A stretch of 64,000 nt of DNA, taken from NCBI GenBank assembly GCA_037576195.1, contig CM075103.1, positions 9,610,001 to 9,674,000 of the forward strand, given 5' to 3'. The notes under the pieces are model-generated. The model did no database searches, was not told the DNA's origin, and worked only from the letters and a program-made list of their open reading frames with translations. A program made the translations under genes and the position numbers. The stretch is from Phytoseiulus persimilis (taxonomy: Eukaryota; Arthropoda; Arachnida; Mesostigmata; Phytoseiidae). Below, in pieces: positions 13,301 to 25,457 of this stretch (positions within the stretch are counted from its first letter, which is position 1; the number at the start of each line of letters is the position of its first letter).

Positions 13301-16300
13301 TTGTTTAAGTTCATTCGGAGTTCTCATGTCCGACCAGAGTGTTACGAAGCTCCCTCCGTTTGCCTGTTCCCCCCTTCCCCGGCCAAATCTTGCTTGTTGG
13401 TTATCCATATGTTCCATGAGAACTCTTGTTGTTTTCCGGCTCGAAAGATGACCAACTCAGTTCTCGATCTCCGAGTTCACCGGCTGTTTCCGGCTTTGAT
13501 TCCCATAAGGCCCACTCCCCGCTTCTCGCTGCGGATTTCCAAATCCTTTCGGCGATCCAGCGGACATATGGTGACGAGTTTGCGTACGTAAGCGCCGAAG
13601 CCGCCGTGCCCTTGCGTTGGCTCTTTGCACCTCAAATCTTTTGATTCCCATGGGGAATCCGCATCAATCTTCTCCAGCCTCGGCCATTGAGTGGTGGGAA
13701 GGAAATCCTTCCCAAAGATTTCCGTTCGGCACAGGGGCCTGCTTCGGACATTATCAGGTTATTGAAAGAAAAATCGGAAGCACCCTGGAGACTTAAACAG
13801 CCTGGCGCTGCGATGTTGATGCAATCGTTATACATCTGTGCTCATGAAGTCATCGTGATCTCTCCAGTTCGGTGAAATGCTCCCCACTGCTCTCACCGTC
13901 CCGTCGATAGCCCTTCTGTTGGAGCTAACGGTGATATTCGAAGCAACGTTCCCATTATTTAGAGCGGCGCGGAGCCTATTCGATCCAGCCGACAAGTTAG
14001 CCTTAGAGGCAGCTTGAATGAGCCCGAGAAGGAATCGGATCTTGCAGACAAGTTCCCCGGAATTCAGTCGAGTTCCATCCTCACATTCGTCCTGACCGAC
14101 GCCCCCGGAACTCTCGCACGAAGCCTTTCTCAGAGAGAACACTATTTTTGGGATATGTCCTTTCTTCGTTCCAGCCCGCCCGGACCGGGCCCGTCTAGAG
14201 AAAGGAGTGGTCGTACCGAAACAGAAATTAAATATGTTTCTGATGATTTCGAAAAAAATCCTCTGTTCTGGGCGATGGAGCTCGCTTGATCCCGAGCCAA
14301 TCCCGAAGCCACTTGAAGTTGAAGAGCTCGGAACATCGTGACGTGATGATAAACCCCCGCGATGTTAGGTGAGGACCTCGCACTCGAGCACGAAACTTTT
14401 CGACAACAGGAAGCAATGCAGTTGTTTATCAAGCACGGAACAGCCGTCGTCCAGGTCAGGTTGATTACGAGCGGTGACTCTCCGTGTTTACATCATACTG
14501 TGGCGTACGTGAGCACTGAGCTTGGAGCGTGTGAGGAAATTTCGCGGTGCCTGCCCTCGAACACGCGCCCGGATTTCACGAAGTTTCCGGTCCGCAGTCC
14601 GCGAGAAAATTTCCAGGCAAGACGAAATCGCCTGCCTCCCCTGCCTCACGGAACATCTTCGGGTTCACGTGTGTCCCTCCATCTCTTCATGCTGGATCCA
14701 CTCTTTTTGCAATGATCTTTTTGCATAGTCGGCTTCGATAACTTCTCCAAGGATTCGGAAACGCGGAAGCTCCAGCTCTGGAGCTGAGTCGGTTCTCGTG
14801 GCTTTCACGGGAGATGCCTCAGTTCCATAAGAATATTTGCGCCGGAAAGGAAGCTGCCCAGGCTGAACTCAGGGGTCTGAACCCAGCGGGCGTTGGGCTT
14901 CGTGGGAGCCCGAATTCTTGGAAGTTTCACGTAAGTACCTACAGTTCGGAAACCAACAAAAACCCACTCAGACCGTGAACTTCATGAGTAGTTTTCGGCC
15001 GGCGATCTTCAGCAGCGGTCGCTAATTGTTCTGGTGGTTCACTTCATTCTCGAGATTTGACGCCCTCATGAATGGGGATCCATCTTGGAGCTCTTCGAAG
15101 TCATCACGACTCTGCGACAGTGGTACAATGGCCGAACGGAACAGCGCCATAACGTGGACAACGAAGAATCGTGGCGCTTCCGCGAAAGCCGGCACGGAGC
15201 TCTGATCTTCGAACAGTTGGAATGCCAACCGGCTTGTCATGCATTTATCGAAGATCTGATGCTTTGCGGGGCTGAGATGCTCCGTCAGCGGAAAGACGTC
15301 CAAGCGTTGTAGGACTCTTCCCAGGCCTCGAAGTCTCGCGAAGAGCTCTTCCCAACGCCCAGGGCCGCTCTCGGAAGATTCCTGTCCTTTCCGAGCCGAA
15401 CCCACGGCGATCCATTCCGCAGAAGTATTATGTCTGATTCAGCAATCCACACCGCTGAGCTGCTGTCGTAATGTGGATTGCGACCTGTCTTTTCAGTTCG
15501 ACGGGTGAGCGTGGCAGTCCGATTAAAGCCGACACTTGAAAATATGATAGTTGTCAAAGAACACCGCTCTTGCCATCGACATCTCTTACAACGATAAGGA
15601 TCCGTCACGTACTTTGAAGCATATCAGCGAGAGCTGGCTGTCGAACAATATGCTATCTCTGCCGCTCGAAGCAGGGAGTTCGAAACCCTTGATCGTCTAC
15701 CTCCGTGCTCCGTTTCTAAGATCGAACAGCTGAAAATACGTTTTGAAGACAACATGTGACGATTGGCTCTTGAGAGTGCAGCGGACCGCCGCCAAAAGCT
15801 CCTTGCGGGTGTGAGCTCTGTCTGCGAGCTTCCTGGAGAGGTGGTTGGGCAAACAGCCGGTGTCCCGTCAAACATTTCAGGATACTGGTTTCACAAACAT
15901 TCGCCCACCGCAGTCTGCGAGCATGGGGTGGGAGAGAGAGATTGGATCTGGGGAGCGGGATCTAGCGCAGAATGTTGCAAGGTTGCTGGGTGTAGTCGGA
16001 GAAAAACTGTGGCTTGTTATGGTTGATCGCCGATCGTTGCCTTCGGAACGATAAGAAAAGCTCGGGCTTGATGCCTATGATTTACCTATGGAAACGTAGA
16101 TGGCTCCATTAAGCCAGCAGATTCCGTGATGTTCGCCATCACGCAGCAACACGTACGCTGTCACGCTTCGCGCGCTCCATGCACAGTATTCGACATTGTT
16201 GGCAGTCCGATCGGGTAGGAGCCGAAGAAGAATGAGCCTGACAGCTAGGCCACCCGGCCTGCCGGCCGGCGAGCCGGCACACAGACGAGCATGAGTCGGG

Positions 16301-19300
16301 TGGGCGCAGAACCTCTTCCTTGTGATCGCTATGCTGATCAAATTTGCATTCTGTTCGTCGAAAACAGCACGACTTCTATGACTCTAATGTTTTGGGAACG
16401 CGGACGACCACCGCAAGCTCAGAGCGACGCGAGCAGAAATCGTTCACGTTGAAGAGAAGACGATTGCAAGAATGCTGGCTCAGAGGAAAAATACTGCAAC
16501 CATTATCCGAGCTAGGCGATCTCGAGATTCCAACAGACTTAGTCGAGATCGTTCAGGGCTCCTCCCGAGAATCCTCGAAGCTGACGGACCGATACGCCGG
16601 AGCGAACTAGTTCTATAGATTGGAATCGTGAGATGGAAGAGTGGAACTGTCGGAAGAAGCATAGGTGGCTTCCAGACGGCTGGTATCTTCAGTTACAACA
16701 AGTCATGATGAATGTCCAGTTTGGCGGTGCAAATAACTTCTGTGCTCGGTCATACGGACGCGACCCTTCTTATATCGTGCCGAGATCGTCACGTAACTCG
16801 ATCCGCTGGGCAGCTCCTTGAAAAGAATGTCTCGAGTGTCTTTTGCACCACGGCTCGTCTGGCAAGCGTCTCGTTACTCGCTTACATTCATCCATTTATC
16901 TGTCTATCGTTTATCCGTTAGTTTCGGCGGTAAACAGGAAACAGCTGGTTGAGCTTTTGAGGCTCTGTCTGGTTTTGGACGCCAAAAAGCTTAGCTTCGT
17001 ATTCAGTAAACTAGCGATGAATTGATAACTTCGATGGACAAAGCCTCTGGAAACAGTCGACCGACCGGGCTCGACACCGATAAGGGTCCCAGGTGAGTGA
17101 GCTAACAATTGCTGGGCTCTGTTGGCTGAGTTGTCGCCTGTGAGGAGGAGCGAACGCTTCACCACTCACATGGTTGATTCCGAATTGATCTCCGCGGAAG
17201 TATTCAAAACCGCACAATCCGCAGTCTTAGTCGAACCTCATATCCAGCTCGACATCTGACGGTTATTTTGCCCTTTTTTTTCAGTTGAGATTCGCATCGA
17301 GAAGCCGGAATCAAAAAGATATGCGCTGACGGAGAAGGATGAGTCCGCGGAGCGATGTTTGATAACGCTCGGAAACTCCAAGCAACTCTGTCCCGGAATT
17401 CTGCCGAGGCAGTCCTTTGCGATTCCTCTCGCGAGACCCAACAGACCCGATTTGGGTCGAGTCTGATGCGGCGCCATCAGAGAATATCCGAACACAGTAT
17501 TGACTCAAATGTTAAAACAATTTAAAGATCAACCTCGAGGCTGAGAAAGAACGCCGCACTAGAGATCGATCGCACCAGATTTGAATGTATAGCGTTGGCT
17601 TCGAATCCGAAATTCAGATGGTGGAGCCTCAATGGATATCAGAAATCCGACTGTAGAGACCCCAAAAACGACGCGTAGAACTAGAAGGTTCTCAAGAGAG
17701 ATTCCCGCGAATTTCCACCTAGGAAGACCGACATCGGGTCTCAAGCGATTGTGAGCCTCCACCTCATCAGGAGTAAACAAATGGAGAATCCTCAAAGCGT
17801 TACGAGAAAGAACTTTACGTTCATCGGCATCAGCCGTACCGGATCGCTCCTCAGTCGCGGGCATGATAATTAACACTGTGGCTCAGTTGGCCCGTCCGTG
17901 AGTCTGCGAATGGCTCCGAGTGCGTCCTCCTCCACGATTATGCGAGAACGGGACGTTCGCGTGAGATTCAAGTCATATGTGGTCGATGGCCATGTTAGAT
18001 TGATGACATTCAGGTGGCCTATCAGTTTCCGGACTCATTATGGTCACCCCGTCGACCCCGACGTATCTCACTGAATCGCCATTCCCATTCTGATGGGAAC
18101 GCTCCCAAAATCCTTTCTCCCGAGAGTTTCCTACATCACTATGCCAGAAGAAAGCGCCCTTTCGTCACGAGGAAGCTCGGGGTAGTTAACTGGCCGCGTC
18201 TGATTCTTCCTAGCGGAATAATCTCAAAACTCAGAGTTCTTCCGAGCAGGAACTATCGGGCGGCCAGTTCAGGATGGAAATTTCAACTCAAGTGACGACC
18301 AATCATGGCATCGGTCTCCGTGGGACAAATCCGAGAAACCTTTGACGTTGTTGTTCTATTCGTTTAGGGTGGAGAACGGAATCTACATGGAACAGAAAAG
18401 GATTTTGAGGAATGACTCCATGCAGGACCGAATTCCCCGGCTGCTTCGGCCACGACGCAGAAACGAGTCAACAACGAAAGCAGCAAAGCCAACCAGCAAC
18501 GTCGTCAACAGAAGTATGTTCCTTCACTACCAGCCGCCACTATCATCACCAGCACACGGCGGCAGCACATGCCGAGTCAAGGCCATAGTTGAGGAGGAGA
18601 GCAGAAATTCAGAAAACAGAGAAGTAAATAGACTTGTTGTTGGCCACGCACCGAAATTGTCGCGCAGAAGACTGAATACATCTCCTCTCACAACAAAAAA
18701 ATCCTGAATCTCGTTATGAGTGGTTTCCGAAGTGCGCAGTGCTCACGGCGAGAAGTCGCCCCATGGACCGGCGTTTGAGCCAAACCCTTCGAGACGTCGT
18801 ACGGTCTTAGGCGATCGCTGCGATAATGAACCTGTCCGTATCGATATCTCGGTCTCTGCGTCGTCGAGTAACCCTCCAAAGGTGACGCTGTTCGGTTTGA
18901 CATTTCGGAACTTCCATTGACGTCGTTAGCAGAATGAACACGTAGCCGTCCCGTTATGGGGTTGGCTCTCAAGTCTCATTCTTCCTTCTATTCTTGGAAG
19001 AGACCCAAATCCTCGCGCAACTTCCAGTCGGCTCTAGATTCCACGCGTCAATAACAAGCCACAGAAAGGCTCGCATGGCTGAGACGCACTCCTTCGAACC
19101 GGGGATCTCTCCCAGCCGATAACCTGTTTGATTGTCGTAGTTGGGTTCGGTTGATTAAATGCGACCATATCCCGCCAATATTCCATAATTTCGCGGAGGA
19201 GCTCACTCGCGGAAAAATCTCGCTCTCACTAAGTGCGATGGCCCGACGGTACGGGCGAGCTTCCAGTATCTCTGAAGGTTCCGCGAACTTCCTGGTGAAA

Positions 19301-21915
19301 TTCATTTGCTGAGCAGATTCCAGTCAGAATCACTTCTCCTGAGAGTCGCAGTACCGCACTGAGGGGCGCCAGCCAGTCACGACCCAGGAGCTCAAGTCTT
19401 CTTCACTCCCAAGAATATCCTGGACTGCTTCAGATCCAGACTGTTGCCCGCGCGGATTCCGAATAGAGCACGTATATATCAATCGTAGGTTTCGTCTCTT
19501 TCAAGCCATGAGTTTCGCCATCAATGAGCTCGTTCGGGAAAAGAGCAGCCCGTCGGTTTATCATTGAGAATCACTACTGTTTCTACGAGAGGAACGTGTT
19601 CTGCATAAGACCTGCGATCGTGATCTGCGGGAAGTCAACGGAACTTTTTGAATCCGCTTCTCGCGGATCAGCGAGGATCGCGAGGTCGGACTGGACAGTC
19701 TCCGAAAACTCCTTCTGACACCAGACTTGACAAACGGGGCGCATTCCGGAACCTGTGCAAATCGCGGCTTCACGAAGAGAATTCCTCGCTCCCATAGGGT
19801 GTTCCACTGTTCGCTGCTTTCAGATAGCATTTGCGGTGATCGTAAACGGATGATTACGACTAACCAGTTTAGAGCAAGACCTTGCTCGTAATCTGGTGGA
19901 ACGGACTACTAAATATTTCATGCACCGGCTCTCTCTGTTCAACGACGTGGCCTTCCTCTCCATGGAACGCTGTGCCGGCTCGTGCCGGTGGACGGGCTGA
20001 TCTACGGCCGACCAGGCGTCTACCGCCGGCGTTCTCCTGCGCAGTTGGGGAAGCCTCGATTAGCCTTGGATGACGTCGGGTGGTGCGACGCCGACACAAA
20101 CAAGAGAGAAGGATTCAACGCCCGGCCCGAGCCAGGCCAGCGCGCCGGCCGGCCGGCGATCGCACGAATCGGTCGAGCCCACGTCTAGCGAACTCGCGTT
20201 TCGTGCCAGTGCTTTCCATCCAGTCGGCAGCAGCGAACGCTCGCCCGCTCCGACCGGCACAAACACGGGGCCCGGCATTATTTCTGAGTGACTGACTGAG
20301 ACGCACTCGTATAGTTGTCTAATGGTTGGCTCGCTCTGTTTGGCCTTTGTTTTCTGCGTCGCAGGAAGTCTCCGCCACGACAACCTATGGACGGGGAAAC
20401 GGTCTGACGGTCGGTCGTTCAATCTGTCTCGACTTCGACCAATGTCTAGAAGAAAGTGTCTGACGCGCACTTTCTAATTGGAACCATCACGTGGTGTCCA
20501 TCTCGAGCGTCGGACGCAGAGGTGACCTCGAGGTCGGAATAGTTCGAGAGCCCGAGCCCCAGAGGGTTCTCGCTGGGGGAGCACTCCACGTATATTCTCT
20601 GCCGTTTCCCGGGTGAACACGAGCTCTCCAATACTCGAGGCCATCAACACTAAAAATTGAGCTAGGTAACGAGAGGGTTCTGCGCCCAGGTCCAGCGGGG
20701 ATCCGGAGTCCGGAGAGATTGAGGATTCATGTTCGAAAACATTCGCGCACTGCATCCCTCGCAGAGAGCGCAGCGGTTGGAGCGTTTTGACTCCGGACGC
20801 GAAAAGTGTCTCAGATCAAATCTGGCTCTCGAAGGGAATGACTGGTCTTCATTGATTGGGAGACTGAGATCCGCAGGAGCTTCCCTAGATTCGTGACTCT
20901 CCGGAGGGAAAACGCAGAGACTCATCATGTGATACAATGGTCGCAATCACGCACGAGGTCACGCGGCCTGCATTATCCGCGTAGGAGCGCAGAAAGCACA
21001 TTTCAACGATTCCTGACTCACAATCAGCGATACGAACTCGATGACGTCTGTCCTGGACCGCAAGTGTTCTGTCGAATGAAAACGAGAATCGCACACAGAA
21101 GCTGTGGTGATAATGAACAGTTGTGCTTTCGGAACGGCTTCGTAAAGTTAGTGGCAGTTGGGATGAAGATTCTTTTTTTCTCGCTCCACCTGTCAAGGCC
21201 ATCGACCCATCCAATGTGGAGCTATCTGAATTCCAACGATTTCGAATCGAAGGATAATCAAACGTGGAAAACTTTGGTTCCCGTTCTACGACCGATGCGA
21301 ACCTGGAATCGATCTCGGACAGCTCAGTGGATGCTTCATTCGTTTGCGCCCACGAGCTCGTGACTCTTCGCCAAATCCGGAGGTATCTGAAACAGCATGC
21401 TGCCTCGAAGTGGTCTCGAAGCCACCGTCGAAAACATGCAGCAGAGTCTGTCGGATTTCAGTCGCTGCCGGCATGTGAGCATTTCGTCGACGGCTACGTG
21501 CACAAAAACAAGCATACATCACCCCGATGTCAACAATCTCTAGACCACGCGATCCTTGGCTGTTCCCAGCTGCTATCCGTGTTGGATTGAGAACGTTAAC
21601 ACTCGATTTCTGGAGCGATCAAAAGAGCTGCGGAAAACGATCCGATCCGCTCAAACGGCTCTAGTTTCCGGATTTTCGATCGTACGTTGGATGTGGAAAC
21701 CGAGAAGCGCTCACAGAGGCAGTTGACGGGTAAACGATCCGGGCTGCTCTCCGACAAGTGAAACTGGATAAGTTGCATCATTTGGATTGGTAGAGTTGCC
21801 ATAGGGTCACTCGAGCCCCGGCATCGAGTTGCAACTTCGTGAGAAGTTACGAGAACATCCGCCCGGACTTCGATTCGAGAGACAACGGTCGGATGGAATA
21901 TTGAATGGTGCTCCC
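13301..21915. other. long non-coding stretch, no gene recognised
   Basis: Only overlapping short frames are present. Those at 17559-17876 (-) and 20893-21590 (+) look faintly protein-like but have no motif I can name and no exon partners with matching phase. GC-rich CCGG-type imperfect repeats occur near 16245-16285 and 20128-20162. The last few hundred bases presumably hold the promoter and 5' untranslated region of the NOX5-like gene. Confidence 0.4.
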
Positions 21916-24261
21916 ATGGAAATCCTAAATCAGATAACGGTTCTCGTCTCGAACCCGCCCCAAGGTTCCGGAAACCTGCGTCGGCTCAAGAAAGGGTTCG
22001 AGAAGGCGACGGCGGGCACGCACGGATTCATGGATTTCGAAGCTTTCTCCAGAGCCATCCGGTATCCGCTCAAGCATGAAGTACTGCGTAAACTCTTCGA
22101 TCAGCATTTCAACTACGGCGACAAACGAGGACTCGATTACAATCGGTTCCTGACGATTCTCAAAGGTCTCGACAAACGCACTCGCGAGGATCGCATCAGA
22201 GACATCCTCAACTTCTACAAAGACGAGAGAGGGATGATTTCTTTCGACGACTTCAAGAACATGATCGCCGTGGCGCTCCAGCAGATCGATTTCCAGATCG
22301 GCGATGTGGAGCTGCACCGCCTCGTGGAAACCATCCTGAAACGCAAGCGCCCGGACTACAAGGTCGAGAACGTCAGGGACATAATCAAAGAGTGGAACAG
22401 CCTCGACAAGCGAATCGGAGACATCCTCTACCTGGCTCTGTTCCTCAAGCCGAAGGTGCCCCTGGACCCCACAAAACACAATAACCGTGTTCCAGATATT
22501 TCCCGGCTAAGATCCCCGACGTCGAAACTGTTTCTTTACAGCGTCATTTCGACCTACTTAGTCCTAGTCGCCATGCTCGGGACGGCTGTCTGGGCCTACA
22601 CGTGCACAACTTCGCTGGCGGCTAGGAGCAGCTGTGAAGAACGCTGGTTCAAGCAGTGGAGGTCGGACCTGATCGCCCGGAAAGCATATCATGAAATACC
22701 CCTCCTGTCGGAAGGACCAGCTGTTCTGGACAGCTTGCGGCCTGAAAGCATCAACAGCGTCGCGTGCAAGAACGTTGTCACCGAGCTCCTCAACATCAAC
22801 TTGCTGTTCGCCTCGCTGCTCACCCTGAAATCCATGAAAGTCGCGCTCTGCAGGAAGCCCCTCTGCCGCTACCTGGACCGTGAAGACGTTCGACTGGTCC
22901 TTTGGTTGGTGGCATTGGCCATAATCGTACTGTGCATCATTGAATACGCTTTGCTGTTCTCTCGAGAGGAGCGCGATGACGCCATCGCGACGTACTTGCG
23001 TTCGAGTCAGTTCTTGTTCAGGGATCGAGCCCTAAACCAGATCGCTTCCGTCATCAAAATCGTCATGATCGGAGTAACTCTCCTCATAAGGGTACCAGGC
23101 GTTCGCAATCGACTCGTTCACTTCTCGTTCGATGTCGGAGAGTTCAACCTCAATGTCTTCATAGTGATACATCTGCTGCAGGACGAGTCGTTCATGAAGT
23201 GGGCCTTCATGTTGATCTTCCAATACGCCGTCGACAGCTATTCGTTCGGGCAGATCGAGGAAACCAGGCGGAGCCTCGATGTTACTTTTTGCTCATCCAA
23301 CGGAGGGCTCATCGTCAAGGCCGATCGGGACGGAATGAATTTCTTAGCTGGGGACGTTTATTTCTTGATGGTGGACCAGGTTTCCGTGAGTAGCATTGTG
23401 CCCGCCTGGGTCATCTCGTCGCCTTCGGATAGGTCGACACTCAAGCTCCTTCTCCACGAAGGTCATTGGCAGACGAAGCTCCTCAGGCAGCTTTTGAAGA
23501 ACATCAAGAACGAGATCGGGAGCTTCGACCCAGACCTGCCAAACTTCGACGCCGGTTCCGCCGAAGGGGGCTCGCGCATGTCGCCAGCCGCGAAATGCCG
23601 CAAACTGAGGCAGCGGAACGTTCTGATCATCTCGAGTGAGAACGGCGGGGACCCCGCCCGACTCCGTTTGCCGCACGCGACCACCCTGCAAATATCTACA
23701 AACCTCAAAGCCCGGATCAAAGGCCCTTTCCGGAGTGTACACTTCGAAGAGTACACAAGATACGCTACCATAATGCTGCTGATCACTCCGAAATCGGCCG
23801 GCGCCGTTCTCGCGTACTTGCTACAGCACTTGGAGACGGGATCCGAACAGAAGGTCGTGCTTTTTTTCGCGGCCACAGAGTTCCGGCGCGTCGAGTGGTT
23901 CATCGCGAGTTTGGTCCAGCTGGAGCTTCGTGTCATGGAGCGGCACAAAGAGCACGGCGGCCGGAACCGCTCAGATTGTGAGTCATGTCGTTTGTTTTTC
24001 AGAATATATCTCACTTCAGCTACGAGCGGACAAGATGCTCGTATCATGTGGGTCCAGCTGGCCATGGCTGTCCTTGCCGGAGAGAGGTCTCCCCTCATCG
24101 GGCATTTGCAGAATTCCCTCTATCCCGATATGAATGTTGTTGCACTCGACAGGGAGTTGTTCAAGAATCTCGAATTCGTACTCTGCGACGCTGACTTCCC
24201 GTACGCGGATTATATCTCAACTTCGGCCGGGAACGCGGTTCAAGAGATCAGACATTTCTGA
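21916..24261 (+). CDS. NOX5-like protein, intronless, predicted redox-dead
   Basis: NOX5 is a calcium-activated NADPH oxidase that moves electrons from NADPH through FAD and two haems to oxygen, making superoxide. This 781-residue product keeps that architecture: EF-hand-like region (about 25-175), hydrophobic segments near 205-228, 287-305, 326-347, 376-393 and 410-421, then a dehydrogenase-like C-terminal half. Family-specific marks include VEWFIASLVQLE (659-670) and RIYLTSAT (696-703). The ATG at 21916 is the first in frame; the frame is open upstream to a TTG at 21829. By eye, the paired haem histidines are absent from the third segment (326-347) and misplaced in the fifth. The FAD HPFT motif reads PAWV (496-499), and the NADPH glycine-rich motif reads LITPKSAGAV (622-631). 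EF loops lack the usual acidic ligands. An open frame this long with every active site gone suggests a pseudoenzyme. No introns are seen, which fits intron loss or retroposition. Confidence 0.8.
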   Translation: MEILNQITVLVSNPPQGSGNLRRLKKGFEKATAGTHGFMDFEAFSRAIRYPLKHEVLRKLFDQHFNYGDKRGLDYNRFLTILKGLDKRTREDRIRDILNFYKDERGMISFDDFKNMIAVALQQIDFQIGDVELHRLVETILKRKRPDYKVENVRDIIKEWNSLDKRIGDILYLALFLKPKVPLDPTKHNNRVPDISRLRSPTSKLFLYSVISTYLVLVAMLGTAVWAYTCTTSLAARSSCEERWFKQWRSDLIARKAYHEIPLLSEGPAVLDSLRPESINSVACKNVVTELLNINLLFASLLTLKSMKVALCRKPLCRYLDREDVRLVLWLVALAIIVLCIIEYALLFSREERDDAIATYLRSSQFLFRDRALNQIASVIKIVMIGVTLLIRVPGVRNRLVHFSFDVGEFNLNVFIVIHLLQDESFMKWAFMLIFQYAVDSYSFGQIEETRRSLDVTFCSSNGGLIVKADRDGMNFLAGDVYFLMVDQVSVSSIVPAWVISSPSDRSTLKLLLHEGHWQTKLLRQLLKNIKNEIGSFDPDLPNFDAGSAEGGSRMSPAAKCRKLRQRNVLIISSENGGDPARLRLPHATTLQISTNLKARIKGPFRSVHFEEYTRYATIMLLITPKSAGAVLAYLLQHLETGSEQKVVLFFAATEFRRVEWFIASLVQLELRVMERHKEHGGRNRSDCESCRLFFRIYLTSATSGQDARIMWVQLAMAVLAGERSPLIGHLQNSLYPDMNVVALDRELFKNLEFVLCDADFPYADYISTSAGNAVQEIRHF

Positions 24262-24684
24262 TTCTATGATCGGATAGCAGAATCACGGCGCTTCGCGTTC
24301 AGAGATGTGAATTGAGCTCCTCATGGCGAAACCGACGTCAAATGTGACTCGAACGATCGTGCCGGTGTTTCCTAACATTGTTTCCTCCGAATTGTGAGCA
24401 ACATTCGATGGAGAAGGTTTCCGTTTGACACGATTCATGTACTTTATCCTAGTCGGATGAATAAACAGTCTATTTGTCCACTTGATGCTTTCTCCAATGA
24501 AACGCCTATTGCTTGTTGCGGATCCCACTTGAATGTATCTCGGTATCTCGAATGGAAGGATTGAGGACTGGGTCGTCGGCGGGTATTATCGTGTTTTCCG
24601 TTTATTTTCTCGTTGTCTCCATTCGATTGTCTAGAGCTCTCTTTGGCACGGCAGAGATAACGTCAGGAGCGGCTCACAAGAGTT

Positions 24685-24900
24685 TCATCTGTTCGGTGTC
24701 TCCTTCATCTCAGAAAGTTTCGTTCGAATGAAACGAGCGACTTTTGTGTGAGCTTCTTGTTTTTTGATGAATTCGGTCGCGTCTCGCTCGTGAAATCTCC
24801 TCAGCGCCTCGGGCCCTCCAGGATGCTTTCCCAAATATTGAGTCACGTTGTATCTTTGTCCCTCGAAAATAATTGTAACGTTGTCGTTGGGCGCCGCCAT
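24685..24900 (-). CDS. compact soluble cytochrome b5-like protein (71 aa)
   Basis: Cytochrome b5 domains bind haem between two histidines and pass single electrons to partner enzymes. This single-exon product has the HPGG motif at residues 26-29 and a second histidine at 51. The 25-residue spacing is close to the family's usual 24, so both axial ligands appear present. The strand order fits the b5 core (Tyr-Asn-Val-Thr before HPGG, then Asp-Ala-Thr). There is no signal peptide, no membrane tail and no fused enzyme domain, and at 71 residues it is shorter than the usual 85-95-residue fold. It lies tail-to-tail with the NOX5-like gene. It could be the first exon of a larger b5-fusion gene such as a fatty-acid 2-hydroxylase, but the frame ends in a stop and no downstream exon was seen on the minus strand. 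Confidence 0.72.
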   Translation of the reverse strand: MAAPNDNVTIIFEGQRYNVTQYLGKHPGGPEALRRFHERDATEFIKKQEAHTKVARFIRTKLSEMKETPNR

Positions 24901-25093
24901 TCGGAATCACGACTTGACACTCCAGCAGGAGCTGGATTCTATTGGAGGACCTCGCCAAACTCACGAAATGGTCTGGGGCATTGAGATGTTTCATCCAGTC
25001 GAGCGCCTGAAGTGCAACTTCAGCGGCGCGGGTGCGACTCTTGGGAGGCTCGAACGCGGGAATGCTTCCGTTTGAAATATCGCGAGAGGAAGA
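24901..25093. promoter_or_regulatory. possible divergent promoter region
   Basis: This 193-bp gap separates the start of the minus-strand cytochrome b5 gene from the ATG of a possible plus-strand small gene at 25094. If the latter is real, the gap would carry a bidirectional promoter. No clear TATA box is visible. This is inference from gene arrangement only. Confidence 0.2.
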
Positions 25094-25297
25094 TGAACAG
25101 CTGGAAAGCAGCCGGAGCGAAGGCTTTCGTGAGTGGATTCAAAAGAGCCACAGTGACTGTAGTGGGGCGGGAAATTCGAATCACGAGAGCACCTCCACCG
25201 AACGCTCCCAGGAAACCGTTAGATATCATCGAGCTCCTAGCAAGGCCGAGCGGACGCGAAGGATTACGAACCCGTCTCAGATTACGATTAGATTAAA
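25094..25297 (+). CDS. possible small basic protein (67 aa), unknown
   Basis: The frame starts with MNSWKAAGAKAF at 25094 and ends at a stop near 25297. It is Arg/Lys-rich, with a Pro-rich turn (RAPPPNAPRKP) near residues 32-42 and no acidic clusters, somewhat like a mitochondrial or ribosomal-type peptide. I cannot name a family. It starts head-to-head with the cytochrome b5 gene and points toward the two-exon gene on the other strand. It could equally be chance. Confidence 0.25.
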
Positions 25298-25457
25298 GTG
25301 AACTTTATTGAAATTCGTCAGTTTATTGACGATGGAACCAGTGGTGCCGAATCATTCTATCCAAACACTCGAGTTTACAATATTCTGTCTTCGAACTCCG
25401 AACAAGAGGCTCGCAAAAATATCGCCGCTCGGACAATTTCAGCTCAAGTCTAGTGAT

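Noticed and set aside
17559-17876. Minus-strand frame with an amidohydrolase-like SRNALRIL segment
   Set aside because: A single short resemblance, no catalytic residues and no partner exons.
23463-24098. 211-codon minus-strand frame
   Set aside because: Shadow of the NOX5-like gene on the other strand.
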